Assembly (NCBI GenBank): GCA_946807835.1
Contig: OX327703.1
Span: forward strand, 2,053,501 to 2,117,500
Direction of reading: 5' to 3'
Length of the DNA: 64,000 nt
Source of the DNA: Ailanthus altissimus
Lineage: Eukaryota; Streptophyta; Magnoliopsida; Sapindales; Simaroubaceae
Of the stretch, positions 47,466 through 59,810 are shown one piece after another; the first letter of the stretch is position 1; the number at the start of each line of letters is the position of its first letter. Below the pieces are notes generated by a model that was not told the origin of the DNA, did not search any database, and was given only the letters and a program-made list of their open reading frames with translations. The translations under genes and the position numbers were made by a program.

Positions 47466-49449
47466 TTTGTTGAAATAATATGTTATGCCCAATAATTATG
47501 TAGAACCTCTTCATACATATCAATATCAGCCCACTACTTATCACCGTGGAAGAGCTCATCTTCCTCAATTGCATATTAAAGCAATTAGGTTGATAAGTCA
47601 TTACCGTAATCTGTATAATTCCCTTGAATGGCCTCCTGAAATCAATAAAACTATTCACTAAAATAGATTGTGCATTGGTCAACAATAAATACAAACATTA
47701 AATTATATGGTTGAGATAAATACTTACACAAAAAAATGTGTCTACATTTTCAATCATTGAGTTAATGCATTAAGAAATTTGCTACGAGAAGAAAACGTTG
47801 TACCAATCTATCAATTTTTTTTTTCATTTTTTAAAACATCGAAAAACTTTAACATGAGTAATTAAATTCCGTTGTTTCCTTACAAAATTAATGTAAGAAA
47901 CCATGTACAGTGTACCTCCATATGACAAACAGATTGAATGCTCAATACTATTGCAAAGCCACGCCTCAAAATCCCACATGGAGATTCAAGTCAAATTGGC
48001 CGCATCGAATCTATATCAACCTCTATCTTCTCACACGCCTTCTTGATCTCGCGTTGCTGCTTTCTTCTTGTAATTTTTCTGTGAATAAGATTAGTAAAAG
48101 ATGTGTATTTCATCCTCACAGGTTTGTATTCTTTTCCAAACATGATTACACCCTTAGGTGCATCAAGTAAGACTCGTACATTATCATCTCAAATTTCAAC
48201 ATCTGGTTGAAAAATGTTGTCTGGATGAAGTCCCCAGTCCAAAAAAGAAAAAGAGCTAAACCCAGTTCAGTGAATAAGATTTAAAAAAAAAAAAATTAAT
48301 GTATCTTTAACATTAAAATACTTTTATTTAGATCTAATCAATTTTTAATAAATATTTTTCTTTTCTTTTCCAGAAAAATATACAACACAAAAGAAAAGAA
48401 AAAAATTAAGAAGAATGTAAAACATAATATTACACTCACTAAACCCCCAAAAAAAGAAAACAAAATCATAACACACATTGTAATATAATTTTAATATGAT
48501 ATAAATTTAATTATATATTATTAATACAATTGAAATTATATAATATTAACGTGATATGATGGCACTTATTTAATTATATATTTTAACTTATTAATTTCAA
48601 TTAATAATTTAATTATATAAATTTAATTAATATAATTTAACATGATATAATATAATTTAATAAACAACGCTCTTCAATATTTATCAACTTTTCGTTTTGT
48701 CCTTACTTTTTTTTCTTTTTTGTTATTAACTTAAGTATTAAAATCCTTTCGTTAAAAAATCTTTTAGGGTGGCCTTATTTTTTTTTTATTGTAATATTTT
48801 TAATAAAATTAAGATTCTTGAAACGACCCGTCTAAACACAATTTTTCTTTAAATCCAATTATTTAAAAAAAAATCTACTTATTGACTTTAAAATTGACTA
48901 AATTTTTAAGTCTAACATATTCTATTTCAACAACGAAGATTTGAATTGGCAGAAAGTATATACTTTGACTTAAATAAATAAATCAAATGAAATGATGTGA
49001 ATCTCATCATCAACTTGTGTGGGCACTCAAAAGCCTAATTAGTAAATTGAATAACGAGAGTCATTTTGATGAATTTATGATCATTCACTAATTAATTTCT
49101 TTCAAATATATTCTTTTAACTTTGTTTCCTTTTAGGAAGACCTTGTTTGATTTCCTTTTATTATTTCTAATGGGAAATGATCACTTTTTAAATAAATTTT
49201 CATTCAGGAAACTCAAAAATAAGAACGAGAATTTTTAAAAATAAAAAGTTCTATCAACCCTAGAACAAAATTCCTTCAAAATAAAGTCAAGACAGAACTA
49301 AGTGTTAACTTTGTTAAATTGTGAGCTACTACATTAGCTTCTTTAAGAGTAAAAGAAACTTAAAAAAAAATCATAGGAAGTTAAGCACTCATGAATCTCT
49401 TGAAAAATAAGATATATCTAAGAATTAGGCAAAACATTAGTCAAGATGT
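47466..49449. other. Intergenic DNA with an unidentified minus-strand coding-like piece
   Basis: A minus-strand frame from about 48165 to 48005 reads like charged protein (MFGKEYKPVRMKY, then RKITRRKQQREIKK), but I do not recognise it. Another minus frame lies at 47458-47694. From 48480 to 48670 the DNA is almost pure A and T. The 3' tail of the LINE to the right probably ends somewhere near 49.2-49.45 kb. Confidence 0.35.
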
Positions 49450-49463
49450 CATTCACCATTACT

Positions 49464-49781
49464 TCAATCTAATTCATCCAAAATTGTATCGAAGTTAAAA
49501 ATTTTAAGAACAAACAAACCTTTAAGGATAGTCACCGCTTCAACAATCAGAATAGAAAAACACACCATCATACTTCGTAATTCTAGATAAGACCACAACC
49601 CTAAGTGGTCTCGGGTTACAAAATCAAAACTAGTAATACCACGAGCGATATCCACAACCGCGTCTGAGTTACTTTTATACACACACTTGGTGGAGGCATC
49701 CATTAATGCCTTAATGTGACTTTGGCTGAAAAGGCCTAAACCTGACTCCTCTGATACACATCCAAGAAATTTCCCATCCAT
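49464..49781 (-). pseudogene. LINE RNase H-like domain
   Basis: Frame of 105 codons. The part reading SNSDAVVDIARGITSFDFVT matches the start of the RVT_3/RNase H fold common at the C-terminus of plant LINE ORF2 (usual form NTDAAVDxxxxxTGxGxVxRD). Confidence 0.65.
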
Positions 49782-49999
49782 CTATACACCGCCTTAACAT
49801 CCACAATTTTCTTACCATTAATCCAGTGATTTCTAACAAACTATATCCATTATAAAATAACACAAAGGAAATCAAAAGTCTCTCTTATTTAGAATGGACA
49901 TACAAGATATGAGGAAGTTATATAAAAATGTCTAATGAGAGCATCTAATAGCAAACATAAAGCTACATCAATTACGCACCTCTTTCAATGAAGGGCACA

Positions 50000-50744
50000 A
50001 TCATAGTGCATGAATTGAATTCTCGGCACCTCCTTTAAATTTAGGACAAGCTTCAGTTATTACATGCTGCCTCACTCGATTCGTATTTATTGGGAACCAG
50101 TTATGAGCTGTTTTTCATAAAATTTCCATGACTTTTAGTGGGACTTTCAACTTTTAGCATCGTTCCACCATTTATTAATTGTCAACTATTCAGAACTGCT
50201 GGCCATCTTACTCTCATAGCAAGTTAACCAGTAGCCACTTTTAATCAATTATCTACCCCAGCGATTATAGTGCCACATAACAGTATTATTTTGATTAAGA
50301 TCATGACAAAGGAAAGGAATACTCAAGATTGAAGAGAAAGACCTACGAATCACGTTAACATCCCACTCCCCTAAATCTGAAATAAGTGCAGAAATCGTTG
50401 TATGCTAAACTAACTTATAGGGTATAATAGTTTAAAGGACATTAGCCTAGGCAACCACTTGTCATGATACATTAAAATATTCTTACCATTATCAATCTGT
50501 CATCAAGTTCCCGTAGCCAAGATGTCTCTTTCCCATAAGATACTAAGTAAAATAAAAGAAGCCTGATAAGATACTTTGGCTTTCCAAAAACTACCATTAG
50601 GAAAATAGAAGTCTTTCACAACCCAAGCCATGAGAGAATCTGTATTAGATAAAATACGCCACCCTTGCTTAGCAAGCATGGCTTGGTTAAAGATAAATAG
50701 ATTTCAGAACCCAACACCAGCCTATTTGTCCTTCGACATAAAAG
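50000..50744 (-). pseudogene. LINE ORF2 region after the reverse transcriptase (zf-RVT area)
   Basis: Reads LFIFNQAMLAKQGWRILSN and MAWVVKDFYFPNGSFWKA on the minus strand (50700-50580), the conserved plant LINE block (FNQALLAKQGWRLL). Stops follow. Confidence 0.75.
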
Positions 50745-53014
50745 TGTTGGAACTGGTGCTCACGTGCCATTCTAATATTGTATGAATATTAATTGTTAAT
50801 ATTTATACAATAAACATTTCGAATAAAGATTATTAATATCATATTAATATGGTAAAATGCTTGTAACATTACAGACATTGTTTGATCTGAAATAGTTCAG
50901 ATCTGGTTTAAAGGAGTTTAGACCAGAACTAATAGTTATCAAAGCTGAGAGTTATAAATGCTAATAGTTAGCACTGTTAATAGTTATCAGTTTATAAGAG
51001 TCAGCAAGGTCTAAAGAGTTAGAACTTTGTCTATAATGAGACAAAGACCTGAGAGTATACTTATAATGATATAGTTGTAAAGAGTTGCAATAGGTGCTAA
51101 GAAATATCATTATGTAAGTATGTCTCAATTATAATGTTCCTGATCTATGATCACCAATGCGGGTCTATCGGTGAATTCACAATATATAGATTAGTGTATG
51201 TCTATATCTGACTAGTTCAGATGGTTGTTCTTAGCTGACCATGAGCTTAGAGCTTGTATAGACATGCGGGTATCCAGTCAGGACTGGATACTGAACAGAC
51301 TTATGAGGACCCCAATAGATATCCTATGAAACCGTCAAAGGAAGGTCCTCTCGAGTTGAGTAGTAATCGTGGTCCTTTGACCTGAGCGCCACGGTGGTCT
51401 TGTGAGTGATCCATCATGCTTTGGTTCCACATATGTCAGAGACCTTTCATGGTCTGACCGCTATGTGTCGCTGGGTATGGTCCGATGCTCATGGAGTCCG
51501 GTGTGCGTAGATACGGGATCCATTAGCTTACGTAGGTAAGTTGTATATCCGATGCTCCGAGATTGTATTTCATAAAGTCTTGTGGCCACAAGCATAAACC
51601 CGGGAAAAGAGTTTCCCACAGGGTTAAACAATATAGCAAAAATGTTTGCGTATATTGTTTATCGAGATACAAATCTGGAGATAAGATTATTGGATGAGCA
51701 AATGGGGATTTGATGGTGCTGATCTATATCTCCGCACATCCAGGGTATAAATGATGGAATGATTATACGTATACGTTATGACCTCAACTTGTATGGTCTG
51801 ACACGCTGATTTGTAATATTCGTAACGTGTGCGTGGGGCATCGATTACGGATTAATGGAATAGTTCCATTTGACAAATCGGGTGTAGACCTAGAGAGTCC
51901 TAATATGAAATGTACTCTTTGAGCACTTGGGCAGTGTACCGTATTGAATTGTTCAATACAGTATAATTCAGCAATTACTAAGGTTACGTTAACTAAAGTA
52001 TATGGTTAAATGGTGGGACCCACTTTAGGTTAACTTGGTAACCTAGTAAGGATATAAAAGTAATTTCACTTTATGATTATTTAATTGTTAAATAATTAAA
52101 ATAAATATTTATTTGTTTAATTGTTAAATAAATGATTTAACTTAACTAAGGTTAAAGGTTAACCATAAGGTTAAGTTAGTTAACTTTACTTAATGGTTAA
52201 GTAAAGGTTAACCTAACCATGATTAAGTTAGTTAACTATGGTTAAATTAATTAAATATTTATTAACTTAAAGGTTAAGTTAAAGTAATCTAACTATGGTT
52301 AAATGTTAACTAAGGTTAGGTTAAGTCAAATGAAATTCAAATTAGTTTGGAATTTATGCATTAGTATATAAAGTGAAATGAAATTGAAAATCAAAAATTT
52401 TTTAAATTGGTTTTAGATTTTAGGTTTTGCATTTTGGGAGCCAATTCAATTTGAGAAATTGAAATTATTTATTTTGTGTTTTAAGTGTTAGAACAACAAA
52501 ACAAACTAGATAAATGGTTACTAAATGTAATAACTAAAAACAAGATTTGTTTTATTTATTCAAGAGTTGAATAAAAGGATAAACAAATTTGATTAAGTTA
52601 AATTGTTTAACTTTGAAAAATGTTTAAGAGTTAAACATATATGCTGGATTAAGATGCTGCCAATCAAACTCACCCTTGTTGATTGCTAGAATTGATCAAA
52701 GATTCATTTCATGGTGGACTTCAAAGAAAATTAATCCAAAGGCTTCATTGGTGATATTTCTCAATTTCGAATTTCAGTTTAATCAAATGTTATTTTCTGT
52801 GTTCATTATATTTAATCTTCCGCTGTGCACATGTATGTATGAGATATGTATATTGTTTGTATGATGAACACAACCCACATACAAGCACCCTAAGTTTTAT
52901 TGATATACCCCATATAACCCAACAAAACGTCCCACTTACACCGTTAAAGACAAATAGATTTCAGAACCCAAGACCACTTTCTTTGTCCCCAGACATAAAA
53001 TGTCTCACTTACAC
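50686..53014. repeat. Tandem 75-bp duplication interrupted by the solo LTR
   Basis: GTTAAAGATAAATAGATTTC at 50686 and GTTAAAGACAAATAGATTTC at about 52943 begin two similar units, each running through GACATAAAA. The sequence CACTTACACC follows the inserted LTR and also the second unit. So the LINE first gained a tandem duplication, and the LTR element then landed in the first unit. Confidence 0.7.
50745..52924. mobile_element. Solo LTR, about 2.2 kb
   Basis: Bounded by TGTTGGAACTGG and CATATAACCCAACA, with TGTTGG/CCAACA inverted ends. Flanks AAAAG and AAACG could be a 5-bp target duplication with one change. No inner primer site, protein or second LTR was seen. TTCCGCTGTGCAC near 52817 is common near LTR ends. 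A GGTTAA-rich low-complexity tract fills about 52080-52340. The open frames at 52676-52864 and 52839-53132 are not genes. Confidence 0.65.
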
Positions 53015-53139
53015 CAATAAATTTTCTGATGCAGCTCATCACCACCCCACTAGAAACGAGTATCAAACCTATGGATCTCATGAATTAGATTTACTGGGAG
53101 ACAGAAGAGATTTGTGGTATAAACTGAAATAGCTTGAAT

Positions 53140-54250
53140 GACAGCTTTACATAAGATCTCTCGTTCAGTGGTTGAGAACAACTCTCTTTTCTACCTCTTC
53201 AGCTTATTCCAAACTCTGTCTCTAATAATAGGAAAACTCCCCTTCTTATTACGACCATTAATATTAGGTAGACCTAAATACTTCTCATGACAAGTCACCT
53301 ATTGAACATCTAACACCCTAAGAAAGGTCTATTACTCTTTCCTCTGAAATAGGCTTACTAAAACAGATTGCTGATTTATCAAAGTTGATTACTTGACCTG
53401 ATACCTTAGTATACAAATCCAGTATTGCACTGATGGCATGACCACAGTCTAGTATAACTTTAGCAAATATCAAGTTGTCATTAGCAAAGAATAAGTGAGA
53501 GACTGAAGGCTCATTCCTACCACATTAAATCCTATATAATCATTCAGAAATCTTTGCCTACTGAAATAATGAAGACAGGCCTTTAGCATAAAATGAATAA
53601 GTATGGTAAAAGAGGATTTCCTTGCTGAATACCTCTTTAGGGTTGAAAATTCCATTTTATGACACTATTTATCATTACCAAGTAAGAGATTGAGGTAACA
53701 TAACCCATTAATAACCTACACCAAAGATCTAAAAAAAATTAAAGCATGTTAACATAAACTCTAGGAAAGGCCATTCCACCTAGCTATACGCCTTGGACAT
53801 ATCCAATTTCAGAGACATATGACCCTTTTTAGTCTCTGATTGCCTCTTAACAAAATTTAGGCATTCAAACCCAACAATAGCATTATCATTGATTAGTCAA
53901 CTCGAGATAAAAATAATATGACAATCTTAAATAATATCACTTAATATTCCTGAAGCCTGTTAGTCAAGGTCTTGAAAATGATTTTGTAAACGATGTTACA
54001 CAGGTTAATTGGTCTATAGTCTCATAGGAACCTTGGCGAATCACACTTAAGGATAAAGACAATAAGAGTCTTATTAATTTGGGAGATATCACTCTATTAT
54101 TTATTAAGGAACTCTAAATAGTAGTTAGAAACATCCTCGTCCACTATATCTCAAAATTTCTAATAAAATAAAGTAGGCACACCATCCTTACTATGGGCTT
54201 TGGTTGAGTACATTTGAAATAAGGCATGTTAAACCTCTTTCTTAGAAAAG
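53140..54250 (-). pseudogene. LINE reverse transcriptase
   Basis: Minus-strand reading gives DYRPINLCNIVYKIIFK (about 54030-53970), the palm motif KLDMSKAYS..EWPFLEF (about 53810-53760), and FANDNLIFAK at about 53490 in place of the catalytic FADDS. INFDKSAICFSKP follows. The loss of an active-site Asp and several stops show it is inactive. Confidence 0.85.
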
Positions 54251-55136
54251 GGCATATCAAGGCGCTCTTTATTAGCTACAGAAATATAAGATGAAACATT
54301 ACCCACCACATTTTGCATATCTTGCATCGAAGGATTAGAATAGTAAAGATACTCTAAAAATACTCTAAGAAAACTCGCTCATTACAGCTATCATCCTCTT
54401 ACCATGCACCATTATCATTAAAAAAAAAACCCTCTATTTTATTTCTCTTATGCCTATTAGTAGTTTTTCGATGGAAATACTTAGAATTCTTGTCACCATT
54501 TTTACACTAAGAGACCTGAGCATGCTGCCTCATATAAATATCATGCTTATAAAGCAATACATCAAGGGATTTCTTTGTGTCTTGAATCTTCTTCCAATAC
54601 TTAAAGTTTACCTCTTGATTGAGATCGACAAGCTCCTCATGCCACCTCTTAATTTTCAAACTCTAATAACAAAAGTTCTGTTTATACCATACCTTTAAGT
54701 TTGCCCCAATTTGCTCCATATTAGTCATAATACCCCTCTATCCACTTCTAGAGTTATACCATACATTAACAATAATTTTCTTACACTTCTCTTCCTCTAC
54801 CCAGGCTTCTTTGAAATGAAAGCGATTATAATTGGGCCTGCAGTAACCTCCTGACATGCCGACACCAATAAAATCACTTACATTTACTAATATAGGTCTA
54901 TAATCTGAAGCCTAGAAATCCAAGTGCTGCACACTACAGTAAAGAAACATCTTAAAACATTCTAACGAATAAACTGCCTTATCAAGAATTTCATGGATCA
55001 GATTACCTCTATGTTGACCATTGCACCAAGTGAACAAATGTTATTCTCTCTTTATCCTCGACAAACATAATCATCCAAGGCCTTAAGAAAATTTTCTATA
55101 AAGTAGTGGAGTTAGATTGTACCTCCTAGCTTCTCT
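54251..55136 (-). pseudogene. LINE ORF2 linker between endonuclease and reverse transcriptase
   Basis: No well-kept motif, only decayed ORF2 sequence expected between the two domains. Short open frames on the plus strand here are chance. Confidence 0.5.
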
Positions 55137-55538
55137 TTATGTTGAGAATCTCATTGAAGTCCCCATCGTAGAGCCAAGGTAAAGATGACATAGAACCCAC
55201 ACGCCAAAGTAGCTCTTAAGAATGGGCCTTCTGTGAGGCGTCGGATGACCATAAAAGCTAATAAATCTCAAAAACATTTCCTTATCAGACTCAATCTGAA
55301 CATCAATGTGGCACTTGAGTAAGAAAAAAAACTTACCCTCAATATCATCAAACCACAGCAGTGCAATACCCCCACTACTACCTAATCTCTTTACCACTAA
55401 TTTTCCTGTGTACCTAAGCACAATCCATACTCGCTCCATAAGCTGTGTATCTGATAAAGTCTCACTTAAAAACATTAAGCTTGACTGACCTTCTTGAACT
55501 TTGTGGCCTAAGATATGGAATGTACAGGGATTACCCAT
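55137..55538 (-). pseudogene. LINE endonuclease domain (5' part)
   Basis: The 133-codon frame starts MGNPCTFHILGHKV, with LMFLSETLSD and GSSGGIALLW, typical of the apurinic-type endonuclease at the start of plant LINE ORF2, which nicks target DNA. The second half is lost to frame breaks. Confidence 0.85.
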
Positions 55539-55859
55539 ACCCTACACATTCTATCATAAGATTTTCATTATGATTGGCAGCCCTACCCACTAGCAGGAGC
55601 TGTCGATTACAGATGATTAGTGATTGCACCACTCTCTGAACACGTGATACTATCCATCCCCATCTCAATGACCTTCGTACCCCTATTCCCTTTAATCCCC
55701 TTCTTTATAATACGTTTTCTCCTAGCACCACTGCGCCCTTTATTCTCAAACAACTCAAAGAACAAGAAAATATCACACTTTCTTTTGGTAGGTTTCCACT
55801 CAGCAATAGCCTTAGCTAGCTTAGTTGTAACCTTTTCGAGGCTCCATTCACATTATTCT

Positions 55860-56564
55860 TCAGGCCTTTGATTTTTTTAGGATTATTCTTGAAATTAGAT
55901 AGTGGGGAACATTGCACGGCACCTTATTAGCCCCTTTACACTTATGTGGCAGAATAGTACAAAAGTGGTAATCTGTCTGTATCACAACTTTTAAGAGGGG
56001 ATCATCCTTTTTCCTATGCAAACTACCCTCTTCCGCTGATAATTGTAACATATTTTCCTTCCTTCTTATTTCCACGTATGAGATGTCAGTGAAAGGGTTC
56101 AAATTTTCTCAAAGCTACCATTTTCTTTTGTATTGATCACAATATGGTCATGATCATCATTGTCGTGGGCCAAAGCCATATCATTCGGTGGAGCTTTTAC
56201 CACTGTGCCATACTTAAGACTATGATTCAAATTATCACCAAGATTGTCACTTACCTGGGTAGCACCCGTTGATGGAATATCAGCTACCATCGATTGCCTA
56301 AAATATGGAGAATTTGCATGCTCTTTGTTAACATGCTTGGCCACTTCGGCTTCCAATTACTGCTGAGAACACTTGTTAACTGTACCCCCTGTAGGTGAAT
56401 CTAGTTAAACTCATCTTCCCTTCTAACAGAAGCCCTATTCTTCACCACCATAGGCTCTTTACCAAGTCGCCTTCTAGGCAAACCAGACCCGTGTTCTGAG
56501 TTCCCAATAAGGGAAGACGTCAAACCTTCCTTTTTTTTTTCCTCCAATGTACTTGGCCACTCTT
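55860..56564 (-). pseudogene. LINE ORF1, C-terminal part
   Basis: Frames at 55860-56102 and 56099-56356 and the adjoining stretch up to 56564 (WPSTLEEK, then GSGLPRRRLGKEP) form the poorly conserved, charged tail of ORF1. The other half lies beyond the copia insertion. Confidence 0.6.
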
Positions 56565-56898
56565 TGTTAAGATATATCAGAAACTACACAGCTATAACAG
56601 AAAGTTTGTAGACTTGAGAAGCTGTTATCAGAAAATACGCAGTTATGATAGAAAGTTATAAACTTAAGAAGATGTTATAACTAATTCTCCAGCTAACCAT
56701 GTGTTTGTTAATTTTGTTGCTTAAAATGTGGAACAAATGCCACGTGTATAACTCTCTATGTTTTTCTTCTCTATATAAAGCCCTGTAATTAGCTCACTAT
56801 GTAATAAACGAATGATCATTTTTCTACATTTGCTGATAATTCAACTTCTCTGTCATTGCCCTATTTTTCTCCCTAGCTAAATAGGTTATAATTTCACA
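56565..56898 (+). repeat. Left LTR of the Ty1/copia element
   Basis: 334 bp, about 65 bp longer than the right LTR. A segment of about 55 bp from ATCAGAAACTACACAGC is repeated in changed form right after itself (ATCAGAAAATACGCAG). TATATAAAGCCC near 56772 is the likely LTR promoter TATA box. Confidence 0.85.
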
Positions 56899-56910
56899 TG
56901 GTATCGAGCC

Positions 56911-57972
56911 ATGGCTAACGCTAGCTCTTCCAACACAAATCTAGCATGTGTTAACACAAACTCTAATATCACAATTTGTAATTCCTTTCCTTTTATAGTC
57001 AAGCTCAATAGATCTAACTATGCAATATTAAAGTCTTAAGTCTTGACTACAATAAGAGGAAACAAGTTTGAGAGTTTTATTAATGGAAATAAAACTGCTC
57101 TAGATCATAAAATTAAGGTTGTTAATCCGGATCACACTGTATCAGAAGTTGATAATCCAAAATATGAAACCTGGCTGAGTCAAGATCAGTTACTTCTCAG
57201 CTGGATGTTCTCAACTATTCATGACACAATCTTATGTTTAGTGATCGATAGCTTATCAGCAAGGGAACTGTGGCTATCTATAGCAGGGTAATTTGGATCT
57301 GAGTCAGAGGAAAGATCTTTGTAATTAAAAAGGCAATTATTAATGGTAAGTAAAGGAACTCTTAGTATGTCTGACTATTTCCTTAAGGTTAAAAATCTGG
57401 TTGATGAATTGGCTATGGTTGGATATTCAATTGATGATCAAGAGTTTATAGAATATCTAGTTTAAAGAGTTGGACCAGAATATGATTCAACTATGGTTCT
57501 AATAAATAAAATAGAATCATTGACCTTAAATGAAGCTTATTCTATATTGTTGACATAAGAGAGTAGATGTTTGATCAATTCAAGAATTAAGATTGAAAAT
57601 CAGAATTTCTCTGCTAACTATGTTCAAAGAAGTCAAAGGAGATGTGGTTATAGTGGTTTAAGATCTAGCAATACACGAAGAGGTGGTTTTAGTAGAAATA
57701 ATGATGGTGGAGGTTTTGATGCTAATAACACTGGTGGTTTTGGTAGAGGTTTTCAACAGTTTAAAAGAAGAGGCTTTCAGTCTTATAGTGGGAGATTTTG
57801 TGGAAGAAACAATAATGCATCAAGATTAGTATGTCAAATATGCCAAAAAAAAAACAAACAAGGTCATGTAGCTTCAAAATGTTACTATAGGTATTATAGA
57901 GATTTTGTGCCTAAAGAATATGGAGGTTTTGGTATTGCTAGATATCAGTATAATGAAAAAAATAGTTCATGA
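56911..57972 (+). pseudogene. copia gag
   Basis: Starts ATGGCTAACGCT just after the primer site. Frames 57043-57291 (YETWLSQDQLLLSWMFSTI) and 57571-57972 (Gly/Arg/Asn-rich, zinc knuckle CQICQKKNKQGHVASKC) belong to the capsid-like Gag of copia elements. The knuckle has extra residues between its second Cys and His. Stops at about 57037, 57289 and 57463 break it. Confidence 0.85.
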
Positions 57973-57999
57973 AGTTCAAAAACAAGTAACATAGGCCAG

Positions 58000-59586
58000 A
58001 TGAGGGCTGTTTATATGGCATCACAGCATAAAGGTAGCACTATTGATCGGGGATGGTACCTATATTTAAGAGTTACTCATCACTTGACAAATAATGAAGC
58101 AAATTTGAACAATAAGCAAGGGTTTACGGGTACAAATTAATTTATCATTGAAAATGATTATGGTTTAAAAATAAATTCTATTGGTGTTGCCTAGTTAAAT
58201 TGTAGAGCTGAGAATAATCTTGTGTTAAAGAATCTATTATATGTTCCCTTAATTGCTAAAAACTTAATAAGTGTTTCAAAACTAACACATGATAACAACA
58301 TTTACATTGAATTCTTTTCTGATCTATGTCTTATCAAGGACAAGAGGTCAGGACTTGTGCTACTCAAGGGTGCTGCTGTGAAGGGTCTTTATAGACTATC
58401 ATCTTGCACATCTTCTGATAGTTCATCATTTCATTAAGTCTTTAATTCACAAATACTATCATACACTCATCATAGTTCAATGTTTTCAATGTGTACTTCA
58501 AGAGCACTTTGTAATATAAATAAGAATCAAATTAGTGCCACTGATTCAAGTTCACTAAATAAGTCAGCTATTCAATGTTGTATAGACTGTAATATATCAT
58601 GTTCCAATCAAAGTAGAATTGATTACAAAATTTTGCATAGAATACTTGAACATCCTAGTCCACATACTCTCAAAGTTGTAATCCATTCATGTAATCTTAT
58701 CTTTGACAGAAATGGAAAGTATATACCAGAATTTTGTGATTCATGTCAAATTGGTAAACTTCACAGACTTCATTTTCCTTGTTTTGAGATCAAATCAAAA
58801 TCTACTTTAAATCTTCTATACATTGATGTATAGGGTCCTTCCTCAATAGAATCTAGAGAAAAATACAAGTATTATTTAAGTATAGTTGATGATTATACTA
58901 GATATACTTGGATATTTCCTCTAAAACAGAAATCAGAAGCTTTAGATACATTCAGCGTGTTCAAAACTCAGATTGAGAGACAATTTGAGAATACTATCAA
59001 AACTCTTTAATTAGAATTGGGTGGTGAATTTAAAGCCTTTTCTTCATATCTTGAACAAGAAAGAATTCAATTTAGACACTCATGTCTACATACACATCAC
59101 CAAAATGGTGTTGTTGAGAGAAAATACATACATATTACTGAGATAGGTCTAACCCTTCTTTTACAAGCATCTATGCCTTTAAAATTTTGGTAGGAAACTT
59201 TCCATACAGCTACACACTTGATAAATAAACTACCAACTACTGTGTTAAATAATAAATCACCTTTTGAAGTCTTATTTCAGTTTAAACAAGGCTATACATT
59301 GCTTAGAGTTTTTGGGTGTGCTTATTTTCCCTTCCTGGGACCTTACCATCAACATAAACTCAATTTTCATTCTAAAAAATGTGTTTTTATTGAGTTTAGT
59401 TCAGGTCATAAAGGTTACAAATGTCTACACTCTTCTAGTAAGGTTTACATTGTAAGTCATATCACCTTCAATGAAGAATTTTTTCATACAGTGAAATATT
59501 TGGTTCTAATAATTGTCTGCAAAACAACTCTGATTATACTAGTGCTCTACTTTTCTTTCATTCCTATGATAATCCAAAATACTTGA
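58000..59586 (+). pseudogene. copia protease remnant, GAG-pre-integrase and integrase
   Basis: NLLYVPLIAKNLISVSKL (58232-58285) is the typical end of the protease region. The GAG-pre-integrase zinc-binding part (HRILEHPS, CDSCQIGKLHRL) follows. Then the integrase core: VDDYTRYTWIFPLKQK near 58890, LGGEF where the catalytic DGGGEF is expected (the Asp is lost), and HQNGVVERK near 59100. The frame 59218-59586 is the C-terminal integrase part (FGCAYFPFLGP). Stops separate the pieces. Confidence 0.85.
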
Positions 59587-59810
59587 ATCAGTTTATTGAT
59601 CATATAACAGCAGTAAGTCCTATATCAGATGAAGTTCCTGGTCTTATGACAGATTCAGTACCACACACTTAAAATACTTTAGTCACCTCTATACCAAATA
59701 CAATAAATGTAACCACCAATACAATAGACCAATCACAGAATACTCAGCCCTTATATCAGTCTAGATAGTAAATACAAACCCCTTTAGCCAATGTTCATTC
59801 TCAGCACTCA

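Noticed and set aside
47910..48170. 86-codon plus-strand frame as a gene
   Set aside because: The opposite strand reads more like protein, and neither strand matches anything I know.
52080..52340. GGTTAA-rich tract as a telomere-like repeat
   Set aside because: The units are irregular and not TTTAGGG. It is low-complexity sequence inside the solo LTR.
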